Source: Corynebacterium callunae DSM 20147 (GTDB lineage Bacteria; Actinomycetota; Actinomycetes; Mycobacteriales; Mycobacteriaceae). Taken from it: a DNA stretch of 64,000 bases. This document shows, one piece after another, positions 8,519 through 17,010 of the stretch. The notes beneath the pieces are model-generated. The model had not been told where the DNA came from. It searched no databases and worked only from the letters and a program-made list of their open reading frames with translations. How positions within the stretch are numbered: the first letter of the stretch is position 1; each line of letters begins with the position of its first letter. The DNA is taken from contig NC_020506.1 of the NCBI RefSeq assembly GCF_000344785.1, positions 620,001-684,000 of the forward strand. The letters are read 5' to 3'. The position numbers and the translations under genes are program-made.

Positions 8519-9505
8519 CTATGCTTGAGTGGCCAAAAATCGAGCCCCAAACAGGCCCGCGGGAGCGCCCAAACCAGCGGCAAACAATCCCAAAATACCA
8601 GCCTCTACCAGCGCTGATCCCATAATCTGTGGAGTGGAAGCGCCAATTGCGCGGATTAGGCCAAACTCTTTAATACGCTCGCCGGTAAGCACTGTAAAAG
8701 CAGAAAAAACCACTAAAAATGCCACTGCCGCTGAGACCACCACAAAGGCTGAAAGCAGCAGAAAATAACGATCACGCTGGCCCAAATAAGAATCAGAGAG
8801 CTTGTCGACGAACCCCTGCGCCGTAGCAACCTGGGCAGTCGTGGAAGTTGCGGTGGCTGCCTCTTGCACCGCCACTGTCGTGGCGGCGGGATCAGTAGAA
8901 CTTATCCGAAACTCACCACGCACACTGGACTGATTCCATTCCTGCACAGCCGCAGGGGTGGCCAAAGCGATAAAAGATCCCGATAAGGTTTCTTGAGCTG
9001 CCGCTTCCATTGTGCCCACCACCGTTACCGGTACGTCCTCACTTTGGGAGGACAAACGCAGCGCAATAGTTGAGCCAATTGCTGGAGCATCAGGGGTGCT
9101 GCTCACCGCAATTTCTTGCGGGTTTTCCGGCAACCGTCCAGCTAAGAGGGGACGCCACTGCAATTCACCAGGACTAATGGACTGCACTAGGGTGCTGGCA
9201 TAAATGCCATCTGGCTGCTCCAGAGAAACCGAAAGGCTTTGGTCAAAAGCCCAGTCACTGATTGTGGGATCATTGGCAATACTGTCTTGGAGGGCCTGAA
9301 AGCCTTCTTCATTTTTGGCACTGGTGGTGACAACCAGATCGGCGTTCTCATAGGGCTTGGCAAAAAGTTCATTGACGCTACTGACTAAGGAATTAGTGAG
9401 CACAGTGGCACCAATACTTAATGCAACCGCTGCAAAAATCGCAAAAAAGAGGGAGGCATAACGAAACCCACGGCGCCGCAGCTGGGCAAAGGCGAGTCCA
9501 ATCAT
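8519..9505 (-). pseudogene. N-terminal part of the same FtsX-like ABC permease, ending at a premature TAG
   Basis: This 328-residue piece carries the normal start of the permease ([24 protein letters not shown]), the first membrane helix, an extracytoplasmic MacB-core-like domain and the first FtsX helices (VSAAVAFLVVFSAFTVLTGERIKEFGLIRAIGAS). It stops at ...GARFLATQA-TAG, and the same frame goes on with HFG-VRIPLDHLD. Its ATG overlaps the stop of the ATPase gene in an ATGA (9502-9505), the usual coupling for this exporter class. The intact protein would work with the LolD/MacB-type ATPase as an exporter or envelope-stress/antimicrobial-peptide resistance system; the substrate is unknown. Confidence 0.75.
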
Positions 9506-10239
9506 CGGCGCGCCAACTTTGTGTTTTCCAGAATGTGACCATCACGCATGGTGATTAGGCGATCGCCACGCAGCGCAGCCTCTTTATCATGGGTGACAAA
9601 GACCAGCGATTGTCCAAGCTGATCAACCACAGTGCGGAAAAGATCCAAAACTGCATCGCTGGTTTGGGAATCGAGGCTGCCGGTTGGTTCATCGGCGATC
9701 AAAATATCTGGTTTGCTAATCAATGCGCGTGCAATGGCTGCGCGTTGTTGCTGCCCACCGGAAAGCTCATGTGGCAAGTGGTTTAGGCGCTGATCAATCT
9801 GCAAAATATCAGTGATCTGATCCAGCCATGCTTTATCAATTTTTTGATGAGCCAGGCGCATGGGGAGGGAAATATTATCGCGTATCGACAAAATAGGCAC
9901 CAGGTTAAAATCTTGGAAAACCACACTGATGTGGGTGCGTCTTAATATGGCACGTTTATTTTCTGAAAGCCCACTGATATCTAAAGAGCTGCCATCCTGG
10001 GAATGGAGGGTGACTTTTCCTGAGGTGGGCTTAATCAGCCCGGAAAGACAGTGCAGCAAAGTGGTTTTGCCAGATCCGGATTGCCCCATAATTGAGGTCC
10101 ATTGACCACGGGGAATATCCAGGTTGATCTGGTTGAGGGCGTGTACTTCGGTGGAACCTTTTCCGAAGATCATGCTCAGCTCTTGCGCCAACAATACTGG
10201 CGGTGGGGTACTGATGGAGGCTTCGGAAGTGGGGATCAC
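9502..10239 (-). CDS. MacB/LolD-type ABC transporter ATPase
   Basis: A 245-residue ATPase with Walker [12 protein letters not shown]-loop VFQDFNLVP, signature [15 protein letters not shown], Walker [13 protein letters not shown] and the switch His in [10 protein letters not shown]. The EPTGSLDS sequence is typical of MacB/LolD/FtsE-like ATPases. The frame is open further upstream to 10290, but GTG 10239 has AAGGAG nine bases before it, so I choose it. It is coupled to the FtsX-like permease by ATGA. Because the permease is interrupted, this ATPase may lack a functional partner. Confidence 0.8.
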   Translation of the reverse strand: MIPTSEASISTPPPVLLAQELSMIFGKGSTEVHALNQINLDIPRGQWTSIMGQSGSGKTTLLHCLSGLIKPTSGKVTLHSQDGSSLDISGLSENKRAILRRTHISVVFQDFNLVPILSIRDNISLPMRLAHQKIDKAWLDQITDILQIDQRLNHLPHELSGGQQQRAAIARALISKPDILIADEPTGSLDSQTSDAVLDLFRTVVDQLGQSLVFVTHDKEAALRGDRLITMRDGHILENTKLARR

Positions 10240-10309
10240 GCGAGATAACTCCTTGGGGTTTAAAAACTTTAAAGCACTAACCCGCAACAACTATAGGGGA
10301 AAATGCAAA

Positions 10310-10337
10310 ACACCCGCGGTAATTAAACCGCGGGTGT
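10310..10337 (-). terminator. Rho-independent terminator of metQNI
   Basis: ACACCCGCGGT (10310-10320) and ACCGCGGGTGT (10327-10337) form an 11-bp perfect stem with a six-base loop, followed on the minus strand by a T-rich run. It begins 12 bp after the metI stop. Confidence 0.8.
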
Positions 10338-10349
10338 AGGGGACCGTGC

Positions 10350-11027
10350 TTAGCGACGCATGATCTTTTTGGAGAGCCAGTTGCCCAGGAGCTGTGCTGC
10401 CTGAACGATGATGACAATAACCAAAACTGCGACGTACATAACCTCGTTATCAAAGGCTCGGTAACCATAAACAATGGCAAAGTCACCAAGACCGCCACCG
10501 CCGATGTAGCCCACCATGGCAGACATATCAACAATGGCAATAAAGAGGAAGGTATAGCCCAAAACCAAAGGTCCAAGAGCTTCAGGGATGATCACGGTGC
10601 GAATGATGGTGAAGGGACTTGCACCCATAGAGCGGGCTGCTTCAATAACACCAGGATCGATGGCCACCAGGTTTTGTTCCACGATGCGGGCCACTGAGAA
10701 GGTGGCTGCCACGATCATGACAAAAATACCGGCGTCACGGCCAATGGATGTTCCCATAACTGCCACCGTTAAAGGCTTCATGGCGGCGATGAGAATAATA
10801 AAAGGAATGGGTCGAACAAAGTTCACCAGCACGTTAAGAATGGTGTAGATGGCTTTGTTTTGCAGAATTCCACCATTGCGGGTGGTGTAGAGTAGCAGGC
10901 CAACAACCAGGCCGAGCAAGCCAGAAACCACCATGGTGACGCTGACCATGAGCAAGGTGTCAAGGATGGCGGTGCTAAAAGTTGGCCCCAAGCGATCCCA
11001 GTCAGCTGCGAGAATCATCTCATTCAT
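10350..11027 (-). CDS. metI: MetI, methionine ABC importer permease
   Basis: A 225-residue inner-membrane permease of the methionine uptake family with five to six hydrophobic helices. The EAA loop that contacts the ATPase is visible as EAARSMGASPFTIIRTVIIPEALG. It is the last gene of the metQ-metN-metI unit, its ATG overlapping the metN stop as ATGA (11024-11027). It forms the channel through which D/L-methionine delivered by MetQ passes. A strong terminator follows. Confidence 0.9.
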   Translation of the reverse strand: MNEMILAADWDRLGPTFSTAILDTLLMVSVTMVVSGLLGLVVGLLLYTTRNGGILQNKAIYTILNVLVNFVRPIPFIILIAAMKPLTVAVMGTSIGRDAGIFVMIVAATFSVARIVEQNLVAIDPGVIEAARSMGASPFTIIRTVIIPEALGPLVLGYTFLFIAIVDMSAMVGYIGGGGLGDFAIVYGYRAFDNEVMYVAVLVIVIIVQAAQLLGNWLSKKIMRR

Positions 11028-12106
11028 CGGGTGATCTCCTTGATGGTCGTGGTGCGTTGGAGGCTTTGATAAAACTCTTCAACAGCTTGTGGATTGCCGC
11101 CGAGGCGAACCGTCATCTTGCCAAAGGAATGGCGCTGCAAGGTGGTAACACCACCGTGCACGATATTGATGCTGGCACCATTTTCGGCAGCGATGGCAGA
11201 AGCCTTGAAGAAGCCGGAATCCTCGGTGAGATCAATGGTGAAAAGGCGGCCTTCGTGGCTCAGAAGATCCTCGGCCTCAACATTGTCTGGGGTGTTGCGC
11301 AGTGCAGTTGCCACAAAGCGCTGGGCCACATTGGTTTGAGGATTGGAAAAGACCTCGTAGACGCTGCCGTATTCAACAACCTTGCCTTGTTCCATGACTG
11401 CAACCTTGTCGGCGATGGAGCGCACAACTTCCATTTCGTGGGTAATAACCACGATGGTGATGCCGAGTTCACGGTTGACTTTGCGCAGCACCTCCAAAAC
11501 CTCTTGGGTGGTTTCCGGGTCGAGAGCAGAAGTCGCCTCGTCGGCAAGCAAAAGGGTGGGGTTGGTGGAAAGCGCACGGGCAATGCCGACGCGCTGTTTC
11601 TGACCGCCTGAAAGCTGTTCCGGGTAATTGTTGCCCTTATCGGAGAGGCCGACGAAGTCCAGCATTTCTTTAACGCGCGCTTTGCGCGCAGCCTTGCCCA
11701 TTTTGGCCAGCTGCAGTGGGTACTCAATATTTCCGGCTGCGGTGCGGGACTGGAAGAGGTTAAATTGCTGGAAAATCATGCCAATATTGCTACGAAGTTT
11801 ACGCAGCTGGGATTCTGGCATGCCTACGATGTTGGTGCCGTCGAGAAGCAGCTCTCCGGAGGTAGGGGAGTCGAGGCCGTTGATCATGCGGACCAGGGTG
11901 GATTTGCCGGCTCCTGAATAGCCGATGATGCCGATGACTTCACCAGGTTCGACGGTGAGAGTGACATCATCTAGAGCAACGGTTTTAGCATTTTTGTTGT
12001 TGCTAAAAACCTTGGTTACTCCGCGAAACTCCACCCGAGTGCCCTTGGTGGTGGAGCGCTGCGGCAGGCTTTCTTCAGGCGTCGGTGTTGACGCAGTTTG
12101 TGACAC
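11024..12106 (-). CDS. metN: MetN, methionine ABC importer ATPase with NIL regulatory domain
   Basis: A 360-residue ATPase. Walker A GYSGAGKSTLV, signature LSGGQKQRVGIARAL, Walker B LLLADEATSALD and the switch-region VITHEMEVV are intact. The C-terminal about 80 residues (LFTIDLTEDSGFFKASAIAAENGASINIVHGG) form the NIL domain, which in E. coli MetN binds methionine and inhibits transport. About 20 residues of a Thr/Pro/Ser-rich tail precede the ABC domain. A 150-bp gap with inverted repeats separates it from metQ. Confidence 0.92.
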   Translation of the reverse strand: MSQTASTPTPEESLPQRSTTKGTRVEFRGVTKVFSNNKNAKTVALDDVTLTVEPGEVIGIIGYSGAGKSTLVRMINGLDSPTSGELLLDGTNIVGMPESQLRKLRSNIGMIFQQFNLFQSRTAAGNIEYPLQLAKMGKAARKARVKEMLDFVGLSDKGNNYPEQLSGGQKQRVGIARALSTNPTLLLADEATSALDPETTQEVLEVLRKVNRELGITIVVITHEMEVVRSIADKVAVMEQGKVVEYGSVYEVFSNPQTNVAQRFVATALRNTPDNVEAEDLLSHEGRLFTIDLTEDSGFFKASAIAAENGASINIVHGGVTTLQRHSFGKMTVRLGGNPQAVEEFYQSLQRTTTIKEITR

Positions 12107-12160
12107 GGCGGTGTCCTCGATTCAGATGGTCTGGGGACAAAAGTTGCAGGGGAACAGTTT

Positions 12161-12219
12161 AACGCCCCGGGGAAGCATTTGCGACGTGGTGTTCGTCTAA
12201 AAGTTTCCAGCGGGGCGTT
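12161..12219 (-). repeat. Inverted repeat in the metQ-metN intercistronic gap
   Basis: AACGCCCC (12161-12168) and GGGGCGTT (12212-12219) are exact inverted copies 43 bases apart in the gap after metQ and before metN. They could form a long-range hairpin that lowers metNI expression relative to the binding protein. Function is inference. Confidence 0.4.
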
Positions 12220-12224
12220 AATGT

Positions 12225-12248
12225 CATAACTTCTGTGGCGAAGTTATG
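12225..12248 (-). terminator. Hairpin just after metQ
   Basis: CATAACTT and AAGTTATG, flanked by T and A, form a 9-bp perfect stem with an eight-base loop directly behind the metQ stop (12257). It is probably an attenuator or mRNA-stabilising stem-loop between metQ and metNI. No T-run follows. Confidence 0.5.
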
Positions 12249-12256
12249 AGGCAGGT

Positions 12257-13156
12257 TTAGGAAGCTGCCTGAGCTTCTTCAAGACGATCAAGGATGGTCT
12301 GTAGTTCAGCAGCGGTGCGCTCAACTGGGACGGAAGTTCCCTTGGAATCGCGGTCAACAGCAGCTAGAACCTCAGGATCGTGCCAGAGCTCAACGAGGCG
12401 AGCGATGTTGGCATCGTCCTTATCCTCAGCCTTGGTGACGAAAGCGTTGATATAAGGCTCAGCTTCCTGGGAGTTTGGATCATCCTGGAAAACAGCAAGC
12501 TTAGGATCGATGCCTGCGCGGTCAAGGAAGGAGTTGTTGATGATTGCTGGGGTGCCCTCTTGGTAAGCGGTAGGGGACTGAGCTGCATCAACTGGGGTAA
12601 CGGAGACCTTGGACTTGCTCTCGTCGATATCGAGTGGAGCTGGGGTGATCAGGCCTGGGGTCTTCAAGGTAACAAGACCAGCCTGGACGAGGACGTTGAT
12701 AGCGCGACCTTGGTTGGAAGGATCGTTAGGGATAGCAACGGACTGGCCGTCGATGCCGTCGAGGGAATCGTGGTCCTTCCAGAACAGTGCCAAAGGAACG
12801 ATTTCGGTAGCGCCAACTGGGGTGAGGTCTTCGCCGGAACCAACGTTGTACTCAGCCAGGAACTTCAGGTGCTGGAAGAGGTTTACGTCAATCTGATCCT
12901 GAGCCAGTGCTTCATTTGGGGTGGAGTAATCAGAAAAAGGTACGACCTCGAGCTCGATGCCTTCAGCTGCAGCCTTGTCCTCAAAAACGGTCCAAGCTTC
13001 TTTAGCTGCATCGGTGGTGCCGATACGGATCTTGACTCCATCGGTGCCTTCAGCAACGGAGGTGCTGCTGCCATCGGAGTCGGAACCGCAAGCAACAAGT
13101 GCGGTTGCGGCAAAGAGGCCAGCGATGGCCGTGGTGGTAATGCGACGAAGCTTCAT
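12257..13156 (-). CDS. metQ: MetQ, methionine-binding lipoprotein
   Basis: A 299-residue substrate-binding lipoprotein of the NlpA/MetQ family. The signal peptide ends in a lipobox ALVACGSDSD (Cys about residue 23). The mature part shows family features: IGTTDAAKEAWTVFEDKAAAEGIELEVVPFSDY, DVNLFQHLKFLAEYN and the AIPNDPSNQGRAINVL segment. It should capture methionine outside the membrane for MetNI. It is the first gene of the operon, and a McbR-like operator lies upstream at 13215-13242, consistent with repression when S-adenosylhomocysteine accumulates. Confidence 0.92.
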   Translation of the reverse strand: MKLRRITTTAIAGLFAATALVACGSDSDGSSTSVAEGTDGVKIRIGTTDAAKEAWTVFEDKAAAEGIELEVVPFSDYSTPNEALAQDQIDVNLFQHLKFLAEYNVGSGEDLTPVGATEIVPLALFWKDHDSLDGIDGQSVAIPNDPSNQGRAINVLVQAGLVTLKTPGLITPAPLDIDESKSKVSVTPVDAAQSPTAYQEGTPAIINNSFLDRAGIDPKLAVFQDDPNSQEAEPYINAFVTKAEDKDDANIARLVELWHDPEVLAAVDRDSKGTSVPVERTAAELQTILDRLEEAQAAS

Positions 13157-13214
13157 GTTCGGCGTCCCCTTATTTCTGTGGGTGGTTACTTAGTTGTTTA
13201 GGAGGTTAGCACTA

Positions 13215-13242
13215 TAGACCGCGATCTGTACAGCTCGGTCTA
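13215..13242. promoter_or_regulatory. McbR-like operator region upstream of metQ
   Basis: TAGAC at 13215 and GTCTA ending at 13242 bracket a 28-bp, nearly symmetric region with CTGTACAG in the middle. It can be read as two overlapping sites, TAGAC-N6-CTGTA and TGTAC-N6-GTCTA, each two bases off the corynebacterial McbR consensus TAGAC-N6-GTCTA. The TGTAC-N6-GTCTA version recurs upstream of metX (25395). Confidence 0.55.
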
Positions 13243-13284
13243 TTTAGTGGCCGGGACGGGCTGGGAAAATTGGGAAAAATCTAT

Positions 13285-13312
13285 TGGAAAACTTGTTCTA
13301 AAAATGTATTCT
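13285..13312 (+). promoter_or_regulatory. dnaE2 promoter with LexA-type box
   Basis: TGGAAAACTTGTTCTA (13285-13300) matches the LexA palindrome TCGAACANNTGTTCGA except at three positions. It overlaps a candidate -35 TTGGAA (13284-13289), with a -10 TATTCT at 13307-13312 after a 17-bp spacer. The -10 is only seven bases from the ATG at 13320, suggesting a leaderless SOS-induced transcript. Confidence 0.6.
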
Positions 13313-13319
13313 AGTGCAT

Positions 13320-16300
13320 ATGGAATGGAATGGCGGGGGAAGCTTTAATGGACGTCCATTGTCCTGGTCTGCAATGGAGAAAATCCTCTCAGGAAAAAAG
13401 GTTCAACCTTTAAGGCCAGTGTTACATGAACCAACTGAAAATGCTGGGGCGGATGACAGTATTGGGGTTTATGGGGCAGATGGGGAACGGGTTGGGTTTG
13501 CGGAGCTGCATGCCACCAGTAGTTATAACTTTCTAATGGGGGCCTCAGATCCAGAACGGCTCGTGACAGAGGCTAAAAAGATGGGTTTAAGTGCACTTTC
13601 CATTCTTGATAGAGATGGATTTTATGGGGCGGTGCGCTTTGCTCAAGCAGCTGCGGAAGCCGGATTAAAAACTGTTTTTGGAGCAGAGCTAAGCCTTCAA
13701 GAAGGGGTTTTAAGTGTGCTTTGTAAAGGGGTAGAGGGTTACCGCCGGCTCAGCCATCTTATTACAGAGGCAAAAATGGCAACACGAGAAAAGGGAAAAG
13801 TGTCTTACCCGCCTTTACCGCTAGTGGCACAGCGATCCGGTGGGCACTGGATTGCCTTGCTGGACTATCAATGGATTGACAAAATCGATTATGTTATCGA
13901 ATGCTTTGGTCGCGATAATATTGTGCTGGAATTTAGTGCCACTATGTTGCCAGAAGAAGCTGATCGCAATGAATGTTTAAGGCGTGCACAAGCCGAATTT
14001 CAGCTGCCTGGCATCATCAGCGCGCACCCACAATCAGCCTCCAAAAACTCTGTGAGATTAGCAGGAGCCAAACAAGCACTATCCACCCGTAAGTCCCTCA
14101 GTGACGCAGAAAGTGAACTCCACCCAATGGGCTCAAGCTGGCTGCGCAGCGGTCAAGCACTGCTAAGAGCACATCCAGGCTGTGCCGACCTTTTAGCCAG
14201 CTCAGTGGAACTAGCGCAGCAATGTGCTTTTACCCTCGATCTGGTTGCTCCCAATCTGCCATCTTGGGACACTCCGGCCGGACATACGGAGATGAGTTGG
14301 TTAAGTCAGCTGGTGGAGCAACGTTTTGCCGCGCGTTATGAAGGCCGCTCGCCAGAAATTAAAGAAAAAGCCCTAGCTCAAATCACCTATGAACTAGGAG
14401 TTATTAAAGAGCTAGGTTTCCCGGGCTATTTTCTCATCGTTAATGACCTGGTGGAATTTTGCCAAAAAGCCAATATTTTATGTCAGGGCAGAGGCTCTGC
14501 AGCCAACTCTGCAGTGTGTTTTACCCTCGGCATCACCAACGCCGAACCAATTTCCGCGGGCCTACTTTTTGAAAGGTTTTTATCTCCCGACCGCGATGGT
14601 CCGCCAGATATTGATATAGATATTGAATCTGGTCGCCGCGAAGAAGTAATCCAATATGTTTACACCAAATATGGTCGCGATAACGCAGCTCAAGTGGCCA
14701 ATGTGATCACTTACCGTACGAAAGGATCAATCAGGGATGCTGCACGCGCCTTGGGTTATCCCCAAGGTGCTGCCGATGCATGGTCAAAAGGCACCGCAGA
14801 AGCCCCTCAAGATGTAGTGGAATTAGCCGCCCACTTTAAAGGGCAACCCCGCCACCTGGGTATTCACTCTGGCGGCATGGTTATTTGTGATCGTCCCATT
14901 GCAGATGTGGTGCCGGTGGAATGGGCGCGGATGGATAATCGCTCGGTGGTGCAGTGGGATAAGGATGATTGTGCAGCAGCAGGCTTAGTAAAATTTGACC
15001 TCCTAGGTCTTGGCATGTTGGAAGCAATTCACCACATGCTGGACCTGGTGCAAGAGCACCGTGGCATAACGGTAAAGCTGTGGGAGCTAGATCTTGCAGA
15101 GCCTGAGGTTTATGAGATGCTGTGTCGCGCCGATGCGGTAGGAGTTTTCCAGGTGGAATCCCGCGCACAGCTTTCCACCTTGCCCAGATTAAAACCGCGT
15201 ACCTTCTTTGACCTGGTGGTGGAAGTTGCGCTGATTCGCCCCGGGCCCATTCAAGGTGGCTCGGTGCACCCTTATCTGCGGCGGCGTGCGGGAGAAGAAA
15301 AAGTCACCTATGACCATCCAGTATTGGAAAAATCCCTAGGAAAAACCCTCGGCATTCCACTTTTTCAAGAACAACTAATGCAGATGGCTGTTGATGCCGC
15401 AGGCTTTAGTGGTGGGGAAGCAGATTCCTTGCGGCGCGCCATGGGCTCAAAACGATCCCCAGAGAAAATGGCAGCCCTGCGCGCCAGATTTTTCCAAGGC
15501 CTTGCCGATACCAATGGGATCGTGGGAGATACTGCTGAAAAATTGTGGAATAAAGTGGTCGCCTTTGCTGCCTATGGTTTCCCAGAATCACACTCGCAGT
15601 CTTTTGCTTCTTTGGTGTATTTTTCTGCCTGGTTTAAATATCACTACCCGGCGGAGTTTTGTGTGGGGTTGCTCAGAGCCCAACCTATGGGTTTTTATTC
15701 CCCGCAGTCGCTCATTAGTGATGCCCGACGCCACGGTGTGCAGATCTTGCCAATCACGGTTAATGATTCTGGAGTGGAAGCCAATGCACCTGGCGGGGCA
15801 ATTCGTTTAGGTCTTAATTTGGTCAAGGGACTATCCAAAGATGCAGCACAAAGAATCGCCCAGCATGCGCCCTATGAATCCATCCCGGATCTGTCCCGGC
15901 GTGCGGAGCTCAATGTCTCCCAGGTAGAAGCCCTCGCCAGAGCTGGTGCCTTGGAATGTTTGGGAGTAAACCTGCGTGAAGCACTGTGGCAAGCAGGGGT
16001 GGCAGCAACTGAAAAACCGGGGATGCTGCCGGGGCTTTCTGCTATTGATGCACCAGCTTTGCCGGGGATGAATGCCTTTGAATTGATGGTGTCAAATATT
16101 GGGGCCACTGGAGTTTCGGCACAGCAACAACCAATGGCTTTGGTGCGCGCACAACTAGCTCAAATGGGTATTGTGCCAGCCGATCAACTGCTTAAGGTAG
16201 AAGATGGCACCCGGGTAAAAATCGCAGGGATTGTTACACACCGCCAGCGTCCGCAAACAGCGTCTGGTCTCACTTTTTTGGGACTAGAAGATGAAACAGG

Positions 16301-16487
16301 GCTGATGAATGTCATGGTCTCGGTGGGCTTGTGGAAGCGTCAGCGTATCCTGGCGCGCACTGCAAAGGCACTGATTATTCGCGGCATTGTGCAAAACGCT
16401 AAAGGTGTGGTCAATATTGTGGCTGATCGTCTAGAACCCATGGAAGTGGGCGAGCTGTTAAGTCGCGGATCACGAGATTTTAGATGA
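13320..16487 (+). CDS. dnaE2: DnaE2 (ImuC), error-prone C-family DNA polymerase
   Basis: A 1055-residue DNA polymerase III alpha paralogue used for translesion synthesis. The N-terminal PHP domain begins about residue 60 (FAELHATSSYNFLMGASDPE). The palm carries the catalytic triad context PDIDIDIESGRRE (about residues 424-436). Fingers with GRGSAANSAVC and the region GIPLFQEQLMQMA follow, and the C-terminus has an OB-fold (TRVKIAGIVTHRQRPQTA). Length fits DnaE2 rather than the longer replicative DnaE1. GTG 13314 (two residues earlier) is an alternative start; ATG 13320 fits the promoter spacing. It should act with ImuA-ImuB, which lie about 8 kb upstream rather than next to it. Confidence 0.92.
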   Translation: MEWNGGGSFNGRPLSWSAMEKILSGKKVQPLRPVLHEPTENAGADDSIGVYGADGERVGFAELHATSSYNFLMGASDPERLVTEAKKMGLSALSILDRDGFYGAVRFAQAAAEAGLKTVFGAELSLQEGVLSVLCKGVEGYRRLSHLITEAKMATREKGKVSYPPLPLVAQRSGGHWIALLDYQWIDKIDYVIECFGRDNIVLEFSATMLPEEADRNECLRRAQAEFQLPGIISAHPQSASKNSVRLAGAKQALSTRKSLSDAESELHPMGSSWLRSGQALLRAHPGCADLLASSVELAQQCAFTLDLVAPNLPSWDTPAGHTEMSWLSQLVEQRFAARYEGRSPEIKEKALAQITYELGVIKELGFPGYFLIVNDLVEFCQKANILCQGRGSAANSAVCFTLGITNAEPISAGLLFERFLSPDRDGPPDIDIDIESGRREEVIQYVYTKYGRDNAAQVANVITYRTKGSIRDAARALGYPQGAADAWSKGTAEAPQDVVELAAHFKGQPRHLGIHSGGMVICDRPIADVVPVEWARMDNRSVVQWDKDDCAAAGLVKFDLLGLGMLEAIHHMLDLVQEHRGITVKLWELDLAEPEVYEMLCRADAVGVFQVESRAQLSTLPRLKPRTFFDLVVEVALIRPGPIQGGSVHPYLRRRAGEEKVTYDHPVLEKSLGKTLGIPLFQEQLMQMAVDAAGFSGGEADSLRRAMGSKRSPEKMAALRARFFQGLADTNGIVGDTAEKLWNKVVAFAAYGFPESHSQSFASLVYFSAWFKYHYPAEFCVGLLRAQPMGFYSPQSLISDARRHGVQILPITVNDSGVEANAPGGAIRLGLNLVKGLSKDAAQRIAQHAPYESIPDLSRRAELNVSQVEALARAGALECLGVNLREALWQAGVAATEKPGMLPGLSAIDAPALPGMNAFELMVSNIGATGVSAQQQPMALVRAQLAQMGIVPADQLLKVEDGTRVKIAGIVTHRQRPQTASGLTFLGLEDETGLMNVMVSVGLWKRQRILARTAKALIIRGIVQNAKGVVNIVADRLEPMEVGELLSRGSRDFR

Positions 16488-16497
16488 GTAACTTCAG

Positions 16498-17010
16498 ATG
16501 AGCGAGAAGAAATTTGGCAAAGTAGTGGATATGGATAAAACCCTAGAACCGTATAAAAGCATGAACCCCGTGCTGCCCAAACTAACCACAGCTCGTTATA
16601 TTGCACGTTTGCCCTGGTTGGTTATCATTGGAGTCATTTTTGCGGTTTTAGGATTTATGTTTAGCACCTGGTGGTATATCGGCACCGGCATCGCGGTGGC
16701 ATTGCTGATTTGGCAGGTGTGGCTGATTCCGCAGCAAGTTAAACGCCTGGGTTGGTTGGAAACCCCTGATGAGCTGCTGATAACCAAGGGGAAATTGTGG
16801 CATATTTTCACGGTGGTGCCCTATGGCCGAATTCAATTTGTTGATGTCACCGCCGGCCCCATTGAGCGCGCGCTGGGGATGAAAACCCTCAAACTGAATA
16901 CTGCATCGGCAACCTCGGATTCCACTATTCAGGGGTTGCCCGCGGAAGTTGCTGATCAATTGCGTGAGCGTTTGGCTACCCAAGCTAGGGAGCGGATGAG
17001 CGGATTATGA
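16498..17010 (+). CDS. Bacterial PH-domain (bPH2, YdbS-like) membrane protein
   Basis: A 170-residue protein with two membrane helices (IARLPWLVIIGVIFAVLGFMF and YIGTGIAVALLIWQVWLI) followed by one bPH2 (DUF304) domain, RLGWLETPDELLITKGKLWHIFTVVPYGRIQFVDV. It starts 10 nt after dnaE2 and overlaps the next gene by ATGA (17007-17010). The YdbS/YdbT pair arrangement is widespread in Gram-positives; the molecular role is unknown. Confidence 0.8.
   Translation: MSEKKFGKVVDMDKTLEPYKSMNPVLPKLTTARYIARLPWLVIIGVIFAVLGFMFSTWWYIGTGIAVALLIWQVWLIPQQVKRLGWLETPDELLITKGKLWHIFTVVPYGRIQFVDVTAGPIERALGMKTLKLNTASATSDSTIQGLPAEVADQLRERLATQARERMSGL

Noticed and set aside
12380..13201. 273-codon plus-strand frame opposite metQ
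   Set aside because: metQ has a lipobox and family motifs; the plus-strand product does not resemble a protein family.
13314..13319. GTG start for dnaE2 two codons upstream
   Set aside because: The -10 at 13307-13312 is too close; ATG 13320 fits a leaderless start better, although the difference is only two residues.
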